Positions 42,842 to 52,398 of a stretch of 64,000 nucleotides of DNA are shown here, piece by piece. The DNA is taken from positions 992,001 to 1,056,000 of the forward strand of contig NZ_JPOO01000001.1 of NCBI RefSeq assembly GCF_000733925.1. The letters are read 5' to 3'. Positions within the stretch are counted from its first letter, which is position 1, and each line of letters begins with the position of its first letter. The stretch comes from Arenibacter algicola (GTDB lineage Bacteria; Bacteroidota; Bacteroidia; Flavobacteriales; Flavobacteriaceae). The notes beneath the pieces are model-generated. The model was not told where the DNA came from and did no database searches. It saw nothing but the letters and a program-made list of their open reading frames with translations. Made by a program: the position numbers and the translations under genes.

Positions 42842-43705
42842 TTAACCAAGATATGTTTTTAGGATTTTGCTTCTTGAAGTGTGTTTTAGCCTTCTAATAG
42901 CTTTTTCCTTTATTTGACGGACCCTTTCCCTTGTAAGGTCAAAAGTCTCTCCAATTTCCTCTAAGGTCATGGAATGTTGTCCTGCCAAGCCAAAGTACAA
43001 ACGAATTACATCCGCTTCCCTTGGAGTCAAGGTTTCCAAAGCTCTTTCTATTTCGGTTCTAAGCGATTCGTGCAACAATTCCCTGTCCGGATTTGGTGAT
43101 TCACCACTACGCAATACATCGTAAAGGTTGGAATCTTCACCGTCTATTAAAGGAGCATCCATGGATACGTGGCGCCCGGAATTTTTAAGTGATTGTTTTA
43201 CATCCTCCACGGTCATGTCCAATTCCTTGGCAATCTCTTCCGCAGAAGGTTGTCTTTCATGGGCTTGCTCCAAGAAAGCAAAGGTCTTGTTGATCTTATT
43301 GATAGACCCGATCTTGTTCAAAGGTAGTCTTACAATACGGGATTGTTCCGCCAAAGCCTGTAATATGGACTGGCGAATCCACCATACCGCATAGGATATG
43401 AATTTAAAACCACGTGTTTCATCAAAACGTTGTGCAGCTTTTATCAAGCCAAGGTTACCTTCGTTGATCAAATCCGGAAGGGTCAAACCTTGGTTTTGGT
43501 ATTGCTTTGCAACGGAAACCACAAATCGTAAATTGGCCTTGGTCAATTTCTCAAGTGCACGTTGATCACCTGCCTTGATCCGTTGTGCCAATTCTACTTC
43601 TTCATCTGCCGTAATCAAATCAACCTTACCAATTTCCTGTAAGTATTTATCCAAAGAAGCAGTTTCTCTATTGGTAACCTGTTTTGTAATTTTAAGCTGT
43701 CTCAT
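42842..43705 (-). CDS. rpoD: primary RNA polymerase sigma factor
   Basis: This 287-residue sigma-70 factor of the short Bacteroidota primary type lacks region 1.1 and the non-conserved region. Region 2 is seen in NLRFVVSVAKQYQNQGL, DLINEGNLGLIKAAQRFD and FISYAVWWIRQSI. Region 3 contains RQPSAEEIAKEL. Region 4 has LTPREADVIRLYFG and the helix-turn-helix TLEEIGETFDLTRERVRQI. It directs recognition of the TAnnTTTG promoters seen throughout the window. Confidence 0.95.
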   Translation of the reverse strand: MRQLKITKQVTNRETASLDKYLQEIGKVDLITADEEVELAQRIKAGDQRALEKLTKANLRFVVSVAKQYQNQGLTLPDLINEGNLGLIKAAQRFDETRGFKFISYAVWWIRQSILQALAEQSRIVRLPLNKIGSINKINKTFAFLEQAHERQPSAEEIAKELDMTVEDVKQSLKNSGRHVSMDAPLIDGEDSNLYDVLRSGESPNPDRELLHESLRTEIERALETLTPREADVIRLYFGLAGQHSMTLEEIGETFDLTRERVRQIKEKAIRRLKHTSRSKILKTYLG

Positions 43706-43823
43706 CGAAATTTTTTCTATCTAAATTATGTGCATTAAGCATAAGCTGCATTAGGTTATACGTACAAAAGTTGGAAATGTTACAATTGGTCCGTTTTATT
43801 TTGGTTTTTTAGACAAAATGCAT

Positions 43824-43868
43824 AAAAAAAGCCACGCTCTCCCTTAAAAAAGGTGAAAACGTGGCTTT
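43824..43868 (-). terminator. terminator after pnp
   Basis: AAAGCCACG (43828-43836) pairs with CGTGGCTTT (43860-43868). On the minus strand the hairpin ends in a T-run. It lies 25 bp after the pnp stop. Confidence 0.8.
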
Positions 43869-43892
43869 GGTATTGTGACCGTTATTTAAAAA

Positions 43893-46112
43893 CTAGTCCC
43901 TTCTTGGCTTACGATCCCTATCTCTATTTCTATCGTTGCCTCTGTCATTTCTACCGCGATCTTCCCGTGGTGGTCTTTCCTTAAAGCCTTCAGGTTTTGG
44001 CAATAAAGCCTTACGTGAAACTTTTTCTTTTCTTGTCCTTGGGTCTACACCAAAGTATTTAACATCAAAAACATCTCCCATATTTACCACATCGGAAACA
44101 TTTTCTGTTCTTTCCCAGGCCAATTCGGATACGTGAAGCAATACTTCGTTACCAGGAGCATCGGTATATTCCACAACGGCACCAAAATCCAACATTTTGA
44201 TGACCTTCACTTCGTAAGCGCTACCAACCTCTGGTTTAAACAATAATGAATCGATTTTGGCAAGAACCATATCAATACCTTCTTGTGAGGTACCCAATAT
44301 TTCAACTATACCTTCTTCGGTAACCGGATCTTCATTGATAACGATAGTTGTTTTGGAAGCTTTTTGTAATTCTTGGATTACTTTTCCTCCAGGTCCTATC
44401 AATGCCCCAATAAATTCACCAGGTATAACCCTGGTAACCATCTTAGGTGCATGTGGTTTAACATCGGCATTAGGTGCTGCAATGGTATCTACCAATTTGC
44501 TTAGGATGTGCAAACGTCCCGCTCCGGCCTGCTTTAGTGCATTGACCAAAATTTCATAGGATAATCCCTTTACTTTAATGTCCATTTGGCAAGCGGTGAT
44601 TCCGTCTGCAGTACCTGTTACTTTAAAGTCCATATCCCCAAGATGATCTTCATCACCAAGTATATCGGACAATACAGCGTATTTTCCTGAGTCGCTATCG
44701 GAAATCAATCCCATGGCAATACCGGATACCGGTTTCTTTAATTGTACCCCAGCGTCCATCAATGCCATAGTTCCGGCACAGACCGTTGCCATGGAAGACG
44801 AACCGTTGGATTCCAATACCTCGGATACCACACGTACTGTATAAGGACAATCCTCAGGGACCATACCTTTTAAGGCACGTTGGGCCAAGTTACCATGTCC
44901 AACCTCTCTACGGGAAGTACCTCTAATAGGTCTTGCTTCTCCAGTTGAGAATGGAGGGAAGTTATAATGTAGATAGAAAGTTTCCTCTCCTTCAAACGAT
45001 GGCATGTCTATTTGGTTGGCTTCCCTTGAAGTACCCAAAGTAACCGTTGCCAAAGCTTGGGTCTCTCCACGAGTAAAAATTGCGGAACCGTGGGTTGATG
45101 GTAAATAATCAACTTCACACCAGATTGGTCTAATTTCATCTGTTTTTCTACCGTCCAAACGTAGTCCGTCATTTAAGGTAAGATCCCTAACCGCAGCTTT
45201 TTCAGCTTTATAGTAATATCTGGAAACCAAATCCCCGAAATCTGCCAATTCCTCTTCAGAAAAAGTAGCTTTTATTTCTTCTTTTATGGCGTCGAATGCT
45301 GCACTTCTTTCGTGCTTTGCTGAACCAGCTTTTGCAATGGCATAAACCTTGTCATAAGCCATGTCGTGGATTTTCTTGGCCAAATCCTCATCTTCCCTTT
45401 CTGCCTCGTATTCACGAACTTCTTTTCTGCCAAATGCTTCTGCCAACCTAAGTTGGGCAGCACATTGTACCTTAATGGCATCATGGGCAAATTTAATGGC
45501 TTCCACCATTTCCTCCTCGGAAATCTCCTTCATTTCACCTTCAACCATCATAACAGAATCTGCTGAAGCACCGATTACCATATCGATATCCGATACCAAT
45601 AATTGGGCCCTGGTTGGATTGATTATGAATTCACCATCAATACGACCAACACGCACCTCTGAAATAGCACATTCAAATGGGAAATCTGAAAGTTGGATAG
45701 CTGCAGAAGCGGCCAATCCCGCCATAGCATCTGGCATAACATCCTCATCATGGGACATTAGTTGGATCATCACCTGGGTTTCAGCATGGTAATCCTTAGG
45801 GAAAAGCGGACGTAAAACACGATCCACCAATCTCATTGTCAATACTTCACCGTCACTTGGTCTTGCTTCTCTCTTGAAGAAACCTCCTGGGTAACGACCT
45901 GAAGCTGCAAATTTTTCACGGTAATCTACCGTTAGTGGAAGGAAATCCACATCACTTTGTTTGTAATTGGAAACTACTGTACATAACAACATACATTTTC
46001 CAGACTGAACAACAACAGAACCATGGGCCTGTTTTGCCAATTTTCCGGTTTCGATAGAAATTTCCCTACCGTCGCCAAGGTCAATGACCTCTCTAAATAC
46101 TTTTGGTATCAT
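43893..46112 (-). CDS. pnp: polyribonucleotide nucleotidyltransferase (PNPase)
   Basis: PNPase is a trimeric 3'-to-5' phosphorolytic RNase. The 739-residue product has two RNase PH domains (early GKLAKQAHGSVVVQ, GGFFKREARPSD; later GLRLDGRKTDEIRPI, GTSRREVGHGNLAQRAL). A KH domain (GALIGPGGKVIQELQ) and an S1 domain (DFGAVVEYTDAPGNEVLLHVSEL in pieces) follow, ending in an Arg/Asp-rich tail that is longer than usual. It lies downstream of rpsO in the order commonly seen, but a terminator separates them. Two small hairpins are in its leader. Confidence 0.97.
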   Translation of the reverse strand: MIPKVFREVIDLGDGREISIETGKLAKQAHGSVVVQSGKCMLLCTVVSNYKQSDVDFLPLTVDYREKFAASGRYPGGFFKREARPSDGEVLTMRLVDRVLRPLFPKDYHAETQVMIQLMSHDEDVMPDAMAGLAASAAIQLSDFPFECAISEVRVGRIDGEFIINPTRAQLLVSDIDMVIGASADSVMMVEGEMKEISEEEMVEAIKFAHDAIKVQCAAQLRLAEAFGRKEVREYEAEREDEDLAKKIHDMAYDKVYAIAKAGSAKHERSAAFDAIKEEIKATFSEEELADFGDLVSRYYYKAEKAAVRDLTLNDGLRLDGRKTDEIRPIWCEVDYLPSTHGSAIFTRGETQALATVTLGTSREANQIDMPSFEGEETFYLHYNFPPFSTGEARPIRGTSRREVGHGNLAQRALKGMVPEDCPYTVRVVSEVLESNGSSSMATVCAGTMALMDAGVQLKKPVSGIAMGLISDSDSGKYAVLSDILGDEDHLGDMDFKVTGTADGITACQMDIKVKGLSYEILVNALKQAGAGRLHILSKLVDTIAAPNADVKPHAPKMVTRVIPGEFIGALIGPGGKVIQELQKASKTTIVINEDPVTEEGIVEILGTSQEGIDMVLAKIDSLLFKPEVGSAYEVKVIKMLDFGAVVEYTDAPGNEVLLHVSELAWERTENVSDVVNMGDVFDVKYFGVDPRTRKEKVSRKALLPKPEGFKERPPREDRGRNDRGNDRNRDRDRKPRRD

Positions 46113-46124
46113 AAATACGAATTA

Positions 46125-46178
46125 AAACCTGTCTCATTACAGGTTTGTTAAACAATGGTCTTTCGTCTGTTATAGACG
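46125..46178 (-). promoter_or_regulatory. pnp leader hairpins
   Basis: AAACCTGT (46125-46132) pairs with ACAGGTTT (46139-46146), ending 13 bp before the pnp ATG. CGTCT/AGACG forms a second hairpin near 46164-46178. In E. coli the pnp leader stem is an autoregulation site; here this is only analogy. Confidence 0.4.
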
Positions 46179-46303
46179 CGTTGTTGTGTTGTAGTTGTGT
46201 GTTGTTGACCAATGAAAAACTATGTGCAAGCTTTTTGTTTGTGCCTTAAGGTAAACCTCCGGGACTTTACAATAGTATTGAAAAACAATAATATTGATAT
46301 TGT

Positions 46304-46334
46304 AAAAAAGGGGAAAGTAACACTTTCCCCTTTT
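46304..46334 (-). terminator. terminator after rpsO
   Basis: AAAAGGGGAAAGT (46306-46318) pairs perfectly with ACTTTCCCCTTTT (46322-46334) around a 3-base loop, followed on the minus strand by further T. It is just past the rpsO stop. Confidence 0.8.
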
Positions 46335-46340
46335 GGTAAA

Positions 46341-46610
46341 TTATTTTCTAATTCCTAATTCTTTAATTATAGCACGATATCTAATGATATCTTTTTTAAT
46401 CAAGTAATCTAGAAGAGATCTTCTCTTACCTACCAACTTTACCAAAGAACGCTCCGTGTTAAAATCCTTACGGTTCTTTTTTAAATGCTCTGTTAAGTGG
46501 TTGATTCTGTGGGTAAACAAGGCAATCTGCCCTTCAGCAGAACCTGTGTTTTTTTCTTCCCCGCCGTGTTTCTTAAAAATCTCGGCCTTTACTTCTTTAG
46601 TTAAATACAT
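46341..46610 (-). CDS. rpsO: 30S ribosomal protein S15
   Basis: This 89-residue primary 16S rRNA-binding protein of the small subunit has standard length and the motifs AEIFKKHGG, GSAEGQIALFTHRINHLTEHLK, RSLVKLVGKRRSLLDYL and YRAIIKELGIRK. An exact -7 box and a 5' leader with a small hairpin precede it. S15 proteins often repress their own mRNA through the leader. Confidence 0.97.
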   Translation of the reverse strand: MYLTKEVKAEIFKKHGGEEKNTGSAEGQIALFTHRINHLTEHLKKNRKDFNTERSLVKLVGKRRSLLDYLIKKDIIRYRAIIKELGIRK

Positions 46611-46641
46611 TCCAATATTATTTTAATGATTTTTATGTACA

Positions 46642-46658
46642 TGATTGATTTTCAATCA
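46642..46658 (-). promoter_or_regulatory. hairpin in rpsO leader
   Basis: TGATTGA (46642-46648) and TCAATCA (46652-46658) are perfect inverted copies around TTT. They lie between the -7 box and the ATG, so they are inside the mRNA leader and could be part of a self-regulatory site. Confidence 0.4.
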
Positions 46659-46663
46659 GGGCG

Positions 46664-46671
46664 CAAAGATA
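46664..46671 (-). promoter_or_regulatory. -7 box of rpsO
   Basis: TATCTTTG on the minus strand, an exact TAnnTTTG match 54 bp before the rpsO ATG, leaving an mRNA leader of roughly 45 bases. Confidence 0.6.
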
Positions 46672-46858
46672 GACTTTTTTTTAGAAACCTTGTGCAATCC
46701 TAATATTTTTTGAAAGGTGTATTAAACTTTTTTAATTATCCGGCGTCCTATTATAAAACGTTAAAGAAATGTTATTGCAAATGGGCAGTAACGGATCTTA
46801 ATGCTGGCCAGCGACAGAATTGAAATTTTTCTTATTGTAAACATTTAAATCAAAACAG

Positions 46859-47719
46859 ATGAAAAAAAGTCTCAAAAAATCGAACTTAACAGGATGGTTG
46901 CTAATGGTCTTATTGGTAATGGGTTCCTGTAACAATGAAGAGTCAAACAGTGTGGAAGAGGATACCACTTTTGAAATTGCTGAACTTGTGGCTAGCGATG
47001 AAGCCGATTTAATTTCGGAGGAAATTGCCAACATAGGAGAAGATGTTTATTCCACTGAAGAGATCAGGGCTACCTCAAAATCGTTCTTTCTTTCCAATTA
47101 TTTGCCAGAATGTGTCGTAATAACAACAGTGGTTACCAATGACACAAAAGATACTTCCATTGATTTTGGTGGAGGTTGCGAGATGCCCAATGGCAATCTA
47201 TTAAGTGGAATTATACATTTAAGTTATGCCAAGGACATGGATGCGGCAACCAAGACCATTGTTCTTTCCTTGGAGAATTTCACCTTTAATGAGGTGGCTG
47301 TAACAGGGGGAGCCACTTTGGTGCGAAATCGTGCCAACGACAACGGTAACCCCCAATCTGATGCCGTTGCCAGTTATAACGGGGTATGGCCAGACGGAAG
47401 TGTTGCCAGTTTTACAGGAAATAGGACACGGGAATGGGTAGAGGGTTATGGTTCCGGATTTTGGGCCGATAATGTTTTTCTTATTTCCGGTGAAGGTACC
47501 TATACCAATAAAGCGGGTGATGTTTATTCCAGGGAAACTATAAGCTCCCTGCGCAGGGAATTGTCCTGCCGGTTTATTGTTAGCGGGGTCTTGGAGATTT
47601 CTAAAAATGATACCACAGCGAGTCTCGATTTTGGAGACGGCACTTGTGATGCCAAGGGAACCTTGACCCTTCCAAATGGGGAAACCACGGAAATTTTTCT
47701 AAAAAGGTTTAATAAGTAG
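46859..47719 (+). CDS. lipoprotein of unknown function
   Basis: This 286-residue exported lipoprotein has hydrophobic segment 12-22 and lipobox VMGSC, Cys at about 23. After an acidic linker the mature part has two related halves, each with a DxSxDFGxGC element (SIDFGGGCEMPNG and SLDFGDGTCDAKG) and Thr/Asn-rich strands, which suggests an internal duplication. I do not recognise the family. It faces accD across a shared terminator. Confidence 0.78.
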   Translation: MKKSLKKSNLTGWLLMVLLVMGSCNNEESNSVEEDTTFEIAELVASDEADLISEEIANIGEDVYSTEEIRATSKSFFLSNYLPECVVITTVVTNDTKDTSIDFGGGCEMPNGNLLSGIIHLSYAKDMDAATKTIVLSLENFTFNEVAVTGGATLVRNRANDNGNPQSDAVASYNGVWPDGSVASFTGNRTREWVEGYGSGFWADNVFLISGEGTYTNKAGDVYSRETISSLRRELSCRFIVSGVLEISKNDTTASLDFGDGTCDAKGTLTLPNGETTEIFLKRFNK

Positions 47720-47734
47720 GAATGCTTAAATAAA

Positions 47735-47762
47735 AAAGGCCCTGATCATGATCAGGGCCTTT
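47735..47762. terminator. bidirectional terminator between the lipoprotein gene and accD
   Basis: A perfect 28-base palindrome centred at 47748/47749 (GGCCCTGATCA and its complement) with A-rich and T-rich flanks. It serves convergent genes on both sides. Confidence 0.85.
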
Positions 47763-47767
47763 AATTT

Positions 47768-48628
47768 TTATACTCTAACAGGGTTATTTTCTATTAAATC
47801 TATATAAAGATTAATTTTCTTCTTAAGGTCCCTGCGATGGACAATAAAATCTAAAAATCCATGTTCCTGTAGGAATTCGGCAGTCTGAAACCCTTCCGGT
47901 AATTCTTTACCGGTAGCTTCTTTCACCACACGCGGACCAGCAAAGCCGATCAAGGCCCCAGGTTCGGAAATATTTATATCCCCAAGCATAGCATATGAAG
48001 CTGTTGTTCCTCCAGTGGTGGGATCCGTGCACAAGGAAATATAAGGGATGCCGGCATCCGCAAGCTGTGCCAATTTAGCCGATGTCTTGGCCAATTGCAT
48101 AAGGGACAATGCTGCTTCCATCATACGTGCACCTCCAGATTTGGAAATCATGACAAAGGGGATTTTCTTTTTGATGGAATGATCGATACCCCTTGCTATT
48201 TTTTCTCCTACCACACTTCCCATAGAACCACCAATAAAGCTGAAGTCCATACAGCAAATAACTACATCCTTTCCAAGGGATTTGCCCACTCCGGTCCTAA
48301 CGGCATCCTTAAGGCCTGTTTTTGCTTCGGCCGCCTTTAATCTTTCCACATACTTTTTGGTGTCCTCAAATTTCAAGGGATCCTTGGAAGTAAGTTTTGC
48401 ATCCAACTCGGTAAACTTGTTGTTGTCGAAAAGAATTTCGAAATATTCCTTACTACCTATTCGTACATGATAATCATCCTCTGGGCTAACATAAAAATTC
48501 TTTGCCAACTCATCGGATTCTACAATTTTTCCGGTAGGTGATTTGTACCAAAGGCCCCTTGGGGTATCCTTTTTCTGGTCCGTTGCAGTTTGTATTCCTT
48601 TTTCCTTTCTTTTAAACCAAGACGACAT
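47768..48628 (-). CDS. accD: acetyl-CoA carboxylase carboxyltransferase beta subunit, zinc-finger cysteines missing
   Basis: AccD with AccA forms the carboxyltransferase that makes malonyl-CoA. The 286-residue protein is recognisable from WFKRKEKGIQT, YHVRIGSKEYFEILFD, FIGGSMGSVVGEKIARG, SKSGGARMMEAALSLMQ and EPGALIGFAGPRV. The N-terminal region that normally holds four zinc cysteines reads WYKSPTG and YVSPEDDYH, with Ser in the first position of each half and no Cys. To my recollection other Flavobacteriaceae share this. It follows fbaA by 24 bp, likely as an operon. Confidence 0.95.
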   Translation of the reverse strand: MSSWFKRKEKGIQTATDQKKDTPRGLWYKSPTGKIVESDELAKNFYVSPEDDYHVRIGSKEYFEILFDNNKFTELDAKLTSKDPLKFEDTKKYVERLKAAEAKTGLKDAVRTGVGKSLGKDVVICCMDFSFIGGSMGSVVGEKIARGIDHSIKKKIPFVMISKSGGARMMEAALSLMQLAKTSAKLAQLADAGIPYISLCTDPTTGGTTASYAMLGDINISEPGALIGFAGPRVVKEATGKELPEGFQTAEFLQEHGFLDFIVHRRDLKKKINLYIDLIENNPVRV

Positions 48629-48652
48629 AAGCTTTCTTTTTGGGTTGGGGGA

Positions 48653-49720
48653 TTATAGGGTATTCACATTATTAAGGTCCTCAAAAGCCTTTTTAAGACG
48701 TGTAACAAACGTTTTTTCTCCTTCTCTTAACCAAACACGTGGGTCGTAATGCTTTTTGTTTGGCTCGTCGGCACCGTTTGGATTACCGATCTGGGATTGT
48801 AAATAGTCCTTTTTACCTTGGATATAGTCCCTGATCCCTTCAAGGAATGCATACTGTAAGTCGGTATCAATATTCATTTTAATAACACCATATCCTATAG
48901 CCTCACGTATTTCCTCAACGGTAGATCCCGATCCACCATGGAATACGAAATCGATATGGTTGTGTTCAACACCGTATTTCTCCGTGACAAATTCCTGCGA
49001 ATTTTTAAGGATCTTTGGGGTCAATTTTACGTTTCCAGGCTTGTAAACACCGTGTACATTACCAAATGCGGCGGCAATGGTAAATTTAGGGCTCACTTTG
49101 GAAAGCTCTTCGTAGGCATAGGCAACCTCTTCCGGTTGTGTATATAGTTTGGAATCGTCCACATCCGTGTTGTCCACACCATCCTCTTCACCTCCTGTGA
49201 TTCCCAATTCTATTTCCAGGGTCATTCCCATCTTGCTCATTCTGGCAAGATATTTTTTGCAAATTTCAATATTCTCTTCTATTGGCTCCTCCGATAGGTC
49301 TATCATGTGTGAGCTGTATAACGGTTTTCCCGTTTCCTTAAAATGTTTTTCACTTGCATCCAACAAACCATCTATCCAAGGCAATAATTTTTTGGCACAA
49401 TGGTCTGTGTGCAATATAACGGTTGCACCATAGGCTTCGGCCAATTGATGAACGTGCTTTGCTCCTGCAACGGCACCCAAAATAGCGGCTTGCTGACCGT
49501 CATTGGATAAGCCTTTTCCGGCATTGAACTGTGCTCCTCCGTTCGAGAACTGTATAATTACTGGAGCATTTAAACTGGCAGCAGTTTCCAAAACTCCGTT
49601 TATAGTGTTCGATCCTATAACATTAACAGCAGGTAGGGCAAATCCTTTTTCTTTAGCATAATTGAAAATTTTCTGTACCTCATCTCCGGTTGCAACTCCT
49701 GGTTTAATATTGTGTGCCAT
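48653..49720 (-). CDS. fbaA: class II fructose-bisphosphate aldolase
   Basis: This zinc-dependent aldolase of glycolysis and gluconeogenesis is 355 residues long, as for class IIA enzymes. Landmarks are the zinc and catalytic region ILHTDHCAKKLLPWIDGLL, EIELGITGGEEDGVD, FGNVHGVYKPGNV and FVFHGGSGSTVEEI. It is the first gene of an fbaA-accD unit and has an exact -7 box upstream. Confidence 0.97.
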   Translation of the reverse strand: MAHNIKPGVATGDEVQKIFNYAKEKGFALPAVNVIGSNTINGVLETAASLNAPVIIQFSNGGAQFNAGKGLSNDGQQAAILGAVAGAKHVHQLAEAYGATVILHTDHCAKKLLPWIDGLLDASEKHFKETGKPLYSSHMIDLSEEPIEENIEICKKYLARMSKMGMTLEIELGITGGEEDGVDNTDVDDSKLYTQPEEVAYAYEELSKVSPKFTIAAAFGNVHGVYKPGNVKLTPKILKNSQEFVTEKYGVEHNHIDFVFHGGSGSTVEEIREAIGYGVIKMNIDTDLQYAFLEGIRDYIQGKKDYLQSQIGNPNGADEPNKKHYDPRVWLREGEKTFVTRLKKAFEDLNNVNTL

Positions 49721-49756
49721 ATTCTTGTTTTAGTGTAGTTAATTAAAAAGATGGGA

Positions 49757-49764
49757 CAAAAGTA
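49757..49764 (-). promoter_or_regulatory. -7 box of fbaA
   Basis: TACTTTTG on the minus strand, an exact TAnnTTTG match 37 bp before the ATG at 49720. Confidence 0.6.
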
Positions 49765-49779
49765 ATAAAATAATCAGCT

Positions 49780-52356
49780 TTAAAAAGGATAATTTATACC
49801 TATGTTGAATACTGCGTTGGATAGATTGTAGTCCCTAAACCATCTTTTTGAAGATTCTTCAGCGGGATTATAAGTTTTAAGACCCATATCCAACCTGAAT
49901 ACAAAATACGTAAAATCGTAACGAATTCCAAGACCGGTTCCCAAAGCGATGTCTGCCAAGGAGCCCAAATTTTCGAAGGTGGCCTTCTCATCGGTAACAT
50001 TGTCCAGGGCATTCCAGATGTTACCGGCATCGGCAAATAGAGCCCCTTTAATATCACCAACTATTGGAAACCTATATTCCAAATTGAAGGCGATTTTTAA
50101 ATTTGCTTCGTTAAAGTCGTTTACGTCTTCAGTTCTGCCTGGTCCCAGGGAATAAGGCAGCCAGGCGCGGTTGTCGTTGGAACCGCCGGCAAAATAACTT
50201 CTTACGAAGGGTATGTTGTCCGAATTTCCATAGGGTATCGCAATACCAAAGAAACTCCTAAAGGCCAATACATTTGTCCTTGAAGTGCTCCAATGTTTTA
50301 TGTAGTCGAATTCGGTTTTTATATATTGGGAAAAGGGGACGTTAAATACCAAGAGCTTGTCGTCATCACTAGTGTAGAATGGAATTATTTTGGATATTCC
50401 GGACAATAGGTTCCCTGCACTTTCCAATTTGAACCTAAACTGATAGAAATCGTTATCAGCTGTGCCAGTTTTATTGTTTTTGGTAAAAGTGTAATTGCTT
50501 GCGAAAATTAAGTTGTTTTCAGTAAGCCTTATTCGCCTTTCCTCAATACTGCTCACATCCTCAAAATCCGTGTCGCTGGAAGTGACATCTCCATTTAGAA
50601 TGGCGTTGGTAAAGCCCGTAGTACCTTCAGGAATAATCAACTGGAGATCCGTACTGCCATCAACGGTCTCAAAATATTCGGCCAGTGCGGGATCGGTTTC
50701 ATAATTGTCGGCAATTTCATCCAAATTTTCATAGGTGCTCTCATATACTGCAAAGAACCGGTCTGGGTTTACATTGCGAACAAATTGGACATTTAGCAGC
50801 TCGGCAGCATTCTTTTTGAAATCTGTTGGGGACCAATTATATCCAAAAACTGTATTCAAGGTTTGCTTATCCAAGCCAATATTCTGTTGAAAACTCGTTC
50901 CAATAGATAATTTGGTCTTGGGAAGCATATAGTTGGGTATAATTCTGGATGTATTTACAAAGGGGAACCAAATTCGAGGTAAATTAAGGTTGATATCGGC
51001 TCCCGTTTCCAATATGTTGAAAAAGCGGTTGTCCGCTATGTCCGGATCACTGGAAGCCCCAATGCTTATCCTTCCTGAAATGCTCAGGTTTTCTGCACCT
51101 TTGAACAAATTTCTGGCTTGTAAGGATGGACTAAACCCTATTCCTAAAAATTGAATATTGGAATGGGTTACATCAAAATCGGTACCCAATGAATATCTAG
51201 GACGCGGCGACAGATAGATATTGGCCGTTAATTCTGAAGCCGTACTATCAGCAACGAATTCAATATTGGGATATTTAAAAGTGTTAAGGTTGGTAATTTG
51301 TCTGTAGGTTCTAATCCTGTTAATTTCCCTGTAGATACTGTCCTTTTTTAAGAAAACGGCATCTGTAAGGGTTTTTGGCTTGTATCTCAGTTTTCCTTGG
51401 TAATAGATCGTGAAATCTTTATAATCCACCTTTTTTAGGCTATCCAACCCATTGTTGAAGGTGTAGTTGGTGTAAATATTTATTTTCTTGAAGGTATGTA
51501 CCTTGTATTCCGAAGTGGAAAGTGCGTTATCTGTCCTGGTTTTCAGATCTTCAATATTTAAAAGGATATCCATTTTTTGATTGTTCCCCAGTTTGGTGGT
51601 GTCTCCAATTAAATCGTAGGAAATGGAACTCTCTTGAAAGTTATGGATTCCGGTGTTTCTAAAAAGATTGGTCAATCGTTCCCTTTCACTATTAAAATTG
51701 TCGAGGTCTATCCGTTGCCCTGATTTTATAAAGGAATTACTCTTGTTTGCCTTGTTGATGGAGTCTAGGGCAGTGGAAGTAATATTCGTGGATACCGAGT
51801 CTATAAGATAAGGTGTGCCCAGATCTAACCTGTAGTTCATAATGGCCCGTTGCTTTCTAGCGCTGGAATCTATTTTATAGGTAGTGGAGTTATTAAAATA
51901 TCCCTTACTTTTATAATAGGCGTTAAGTCTTTGCAACGACCTTCTTGTTCTTGAGGTGTCTATTATGGTTGGAGGTTCTCCAATATTCTTTAACCATACA
52001 CTGGCTCCTTTGACCAAAAAGGACTCTCCCAATCTTTCCACCTGTTTTTTAGATAGTATATTGATTAGGCGCTGCTCTCTTTTTTCTTTTTTGTGCAACC
52101 AGACCTGATAGGAAGAATCTGGGTTTTTCTTGGCAAGGTTGTAAAGATTTAATCTTAGGGGGTATCCCAATAAGGTGCTGTTGGGTTTTTGAAAAATAAG
52201 GCTATGTATGTCTTCGTCGGTAACTTTTACACTATCGGCATAAATTAGGTTTTTGGTCAATAGGAGTTCGTCATCGCCAACTCTTTTTATTGCATTGCAG
52301 GAGGTAATTGCAATTACTAGCAATAATAATCCTATTTTCGTAATGTTTAAATGCAT
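49780..52356 (-). CDS. tamL: BamA/TamA-family outer-membrane lipoprotein (TamL-like)
   Basis: This 858-residue Omp85-superfamily protein has a lipoprotein signal (GLLLLVIAITSC, Cys at 20), several POTRA-like repeats (LQRLNAYYKSKGYFNN, DLDNFNSERERLTNLFRNTG) and a C-terminal 16-stranded barrel ending NIGINYPF. The lipid anchor distinguishes the Bacteroidota TamL type from ordinary BamA. The ATG at 52356 is chosen because it begins the signal peptide (MHLNITKIG); 52374 is possible. No tamB is seen nearby. The divergent methyltransferase gene begins 43 bp away. Confidence 0.85.
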   Translation of the reverse strand: MHLNITKIGLLLLVIAITSCNAIKRVGDDELLLTKNLIYADSVKVTDEDIHSLIFQKPNSTLLGYPLRLNLYNLAKKNPDSSYQVWLHKKEKREQRLINILSKKQVERLGESFLVKGASVWLKNIGEPPTIIDTSRTRRSLQRLNAYYKSKGYFNNSTTYKIDSSARKQRAIMNYRLDLGTPYLIDSVSTNITSTALDSINKANKSNSFIKSGQRIDLDNFNSERERLTNLFRNTGIHNFQESSISYDLIGDTTKLGNNQKMDILLNIEDLKTRTDNALSTSEYKVHTFKKINIYTNYTFNNGLDSLKKVDYKDFTIYYQGKLRYKPKTLTDAVFLKKDSIYREINRIRTYRQITNLNTFKYPNIEFVADSTASELTANIYLSPRPRYSLGTDFDVTHSNIQFLGIGFSPSLQARNLFKGAENLSISGRISIGASSDPDIADNRFFNILETGADINLNLPRIWFPFVNTSRIIPNYMLPKTKLSIGTSFQQNIGLDKQTLNTVFGYNWSPTDFKKNAAELLNVQFVRNVNPDRFFAVYESTYENLDEIADNYETDPALAEYFETVDGSTDLQLIIPEGTTGFTNAILNGDVTSSDTDFEDVSSIEERRIRLTENNLIFASNYTFTKNNKTGTADNDFYQFRFKLESAGNLLSGISKIIPFYTSDDDKLLVFNVPFSQYIKTEFDYIKHWSTSRTNVLAFRSFFGIAIPYGNSDNIPFVRSYFAGGSNDNRAWLPYSLGPGRTEDVNDFNEANLKIAFNLEYRFPIVGDIKGALFADAGNIWNALDNVTDEKATFENLGSLADIALGTGLGIRYDFTYFVFRLDMGLKTYNPAEESSKRWFRDYNLSNAVFNIGINYPF

Positions 52357-52398
52357 ACACGGCCGTGTCCTCATAGAAGTCAAAAATACATTATTTGT

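Noticed and set aside
45361..45792. 143-codon plus-strand ORF in pnp
   Set aside because: Ser-rich antisense frame of a conserved gene.
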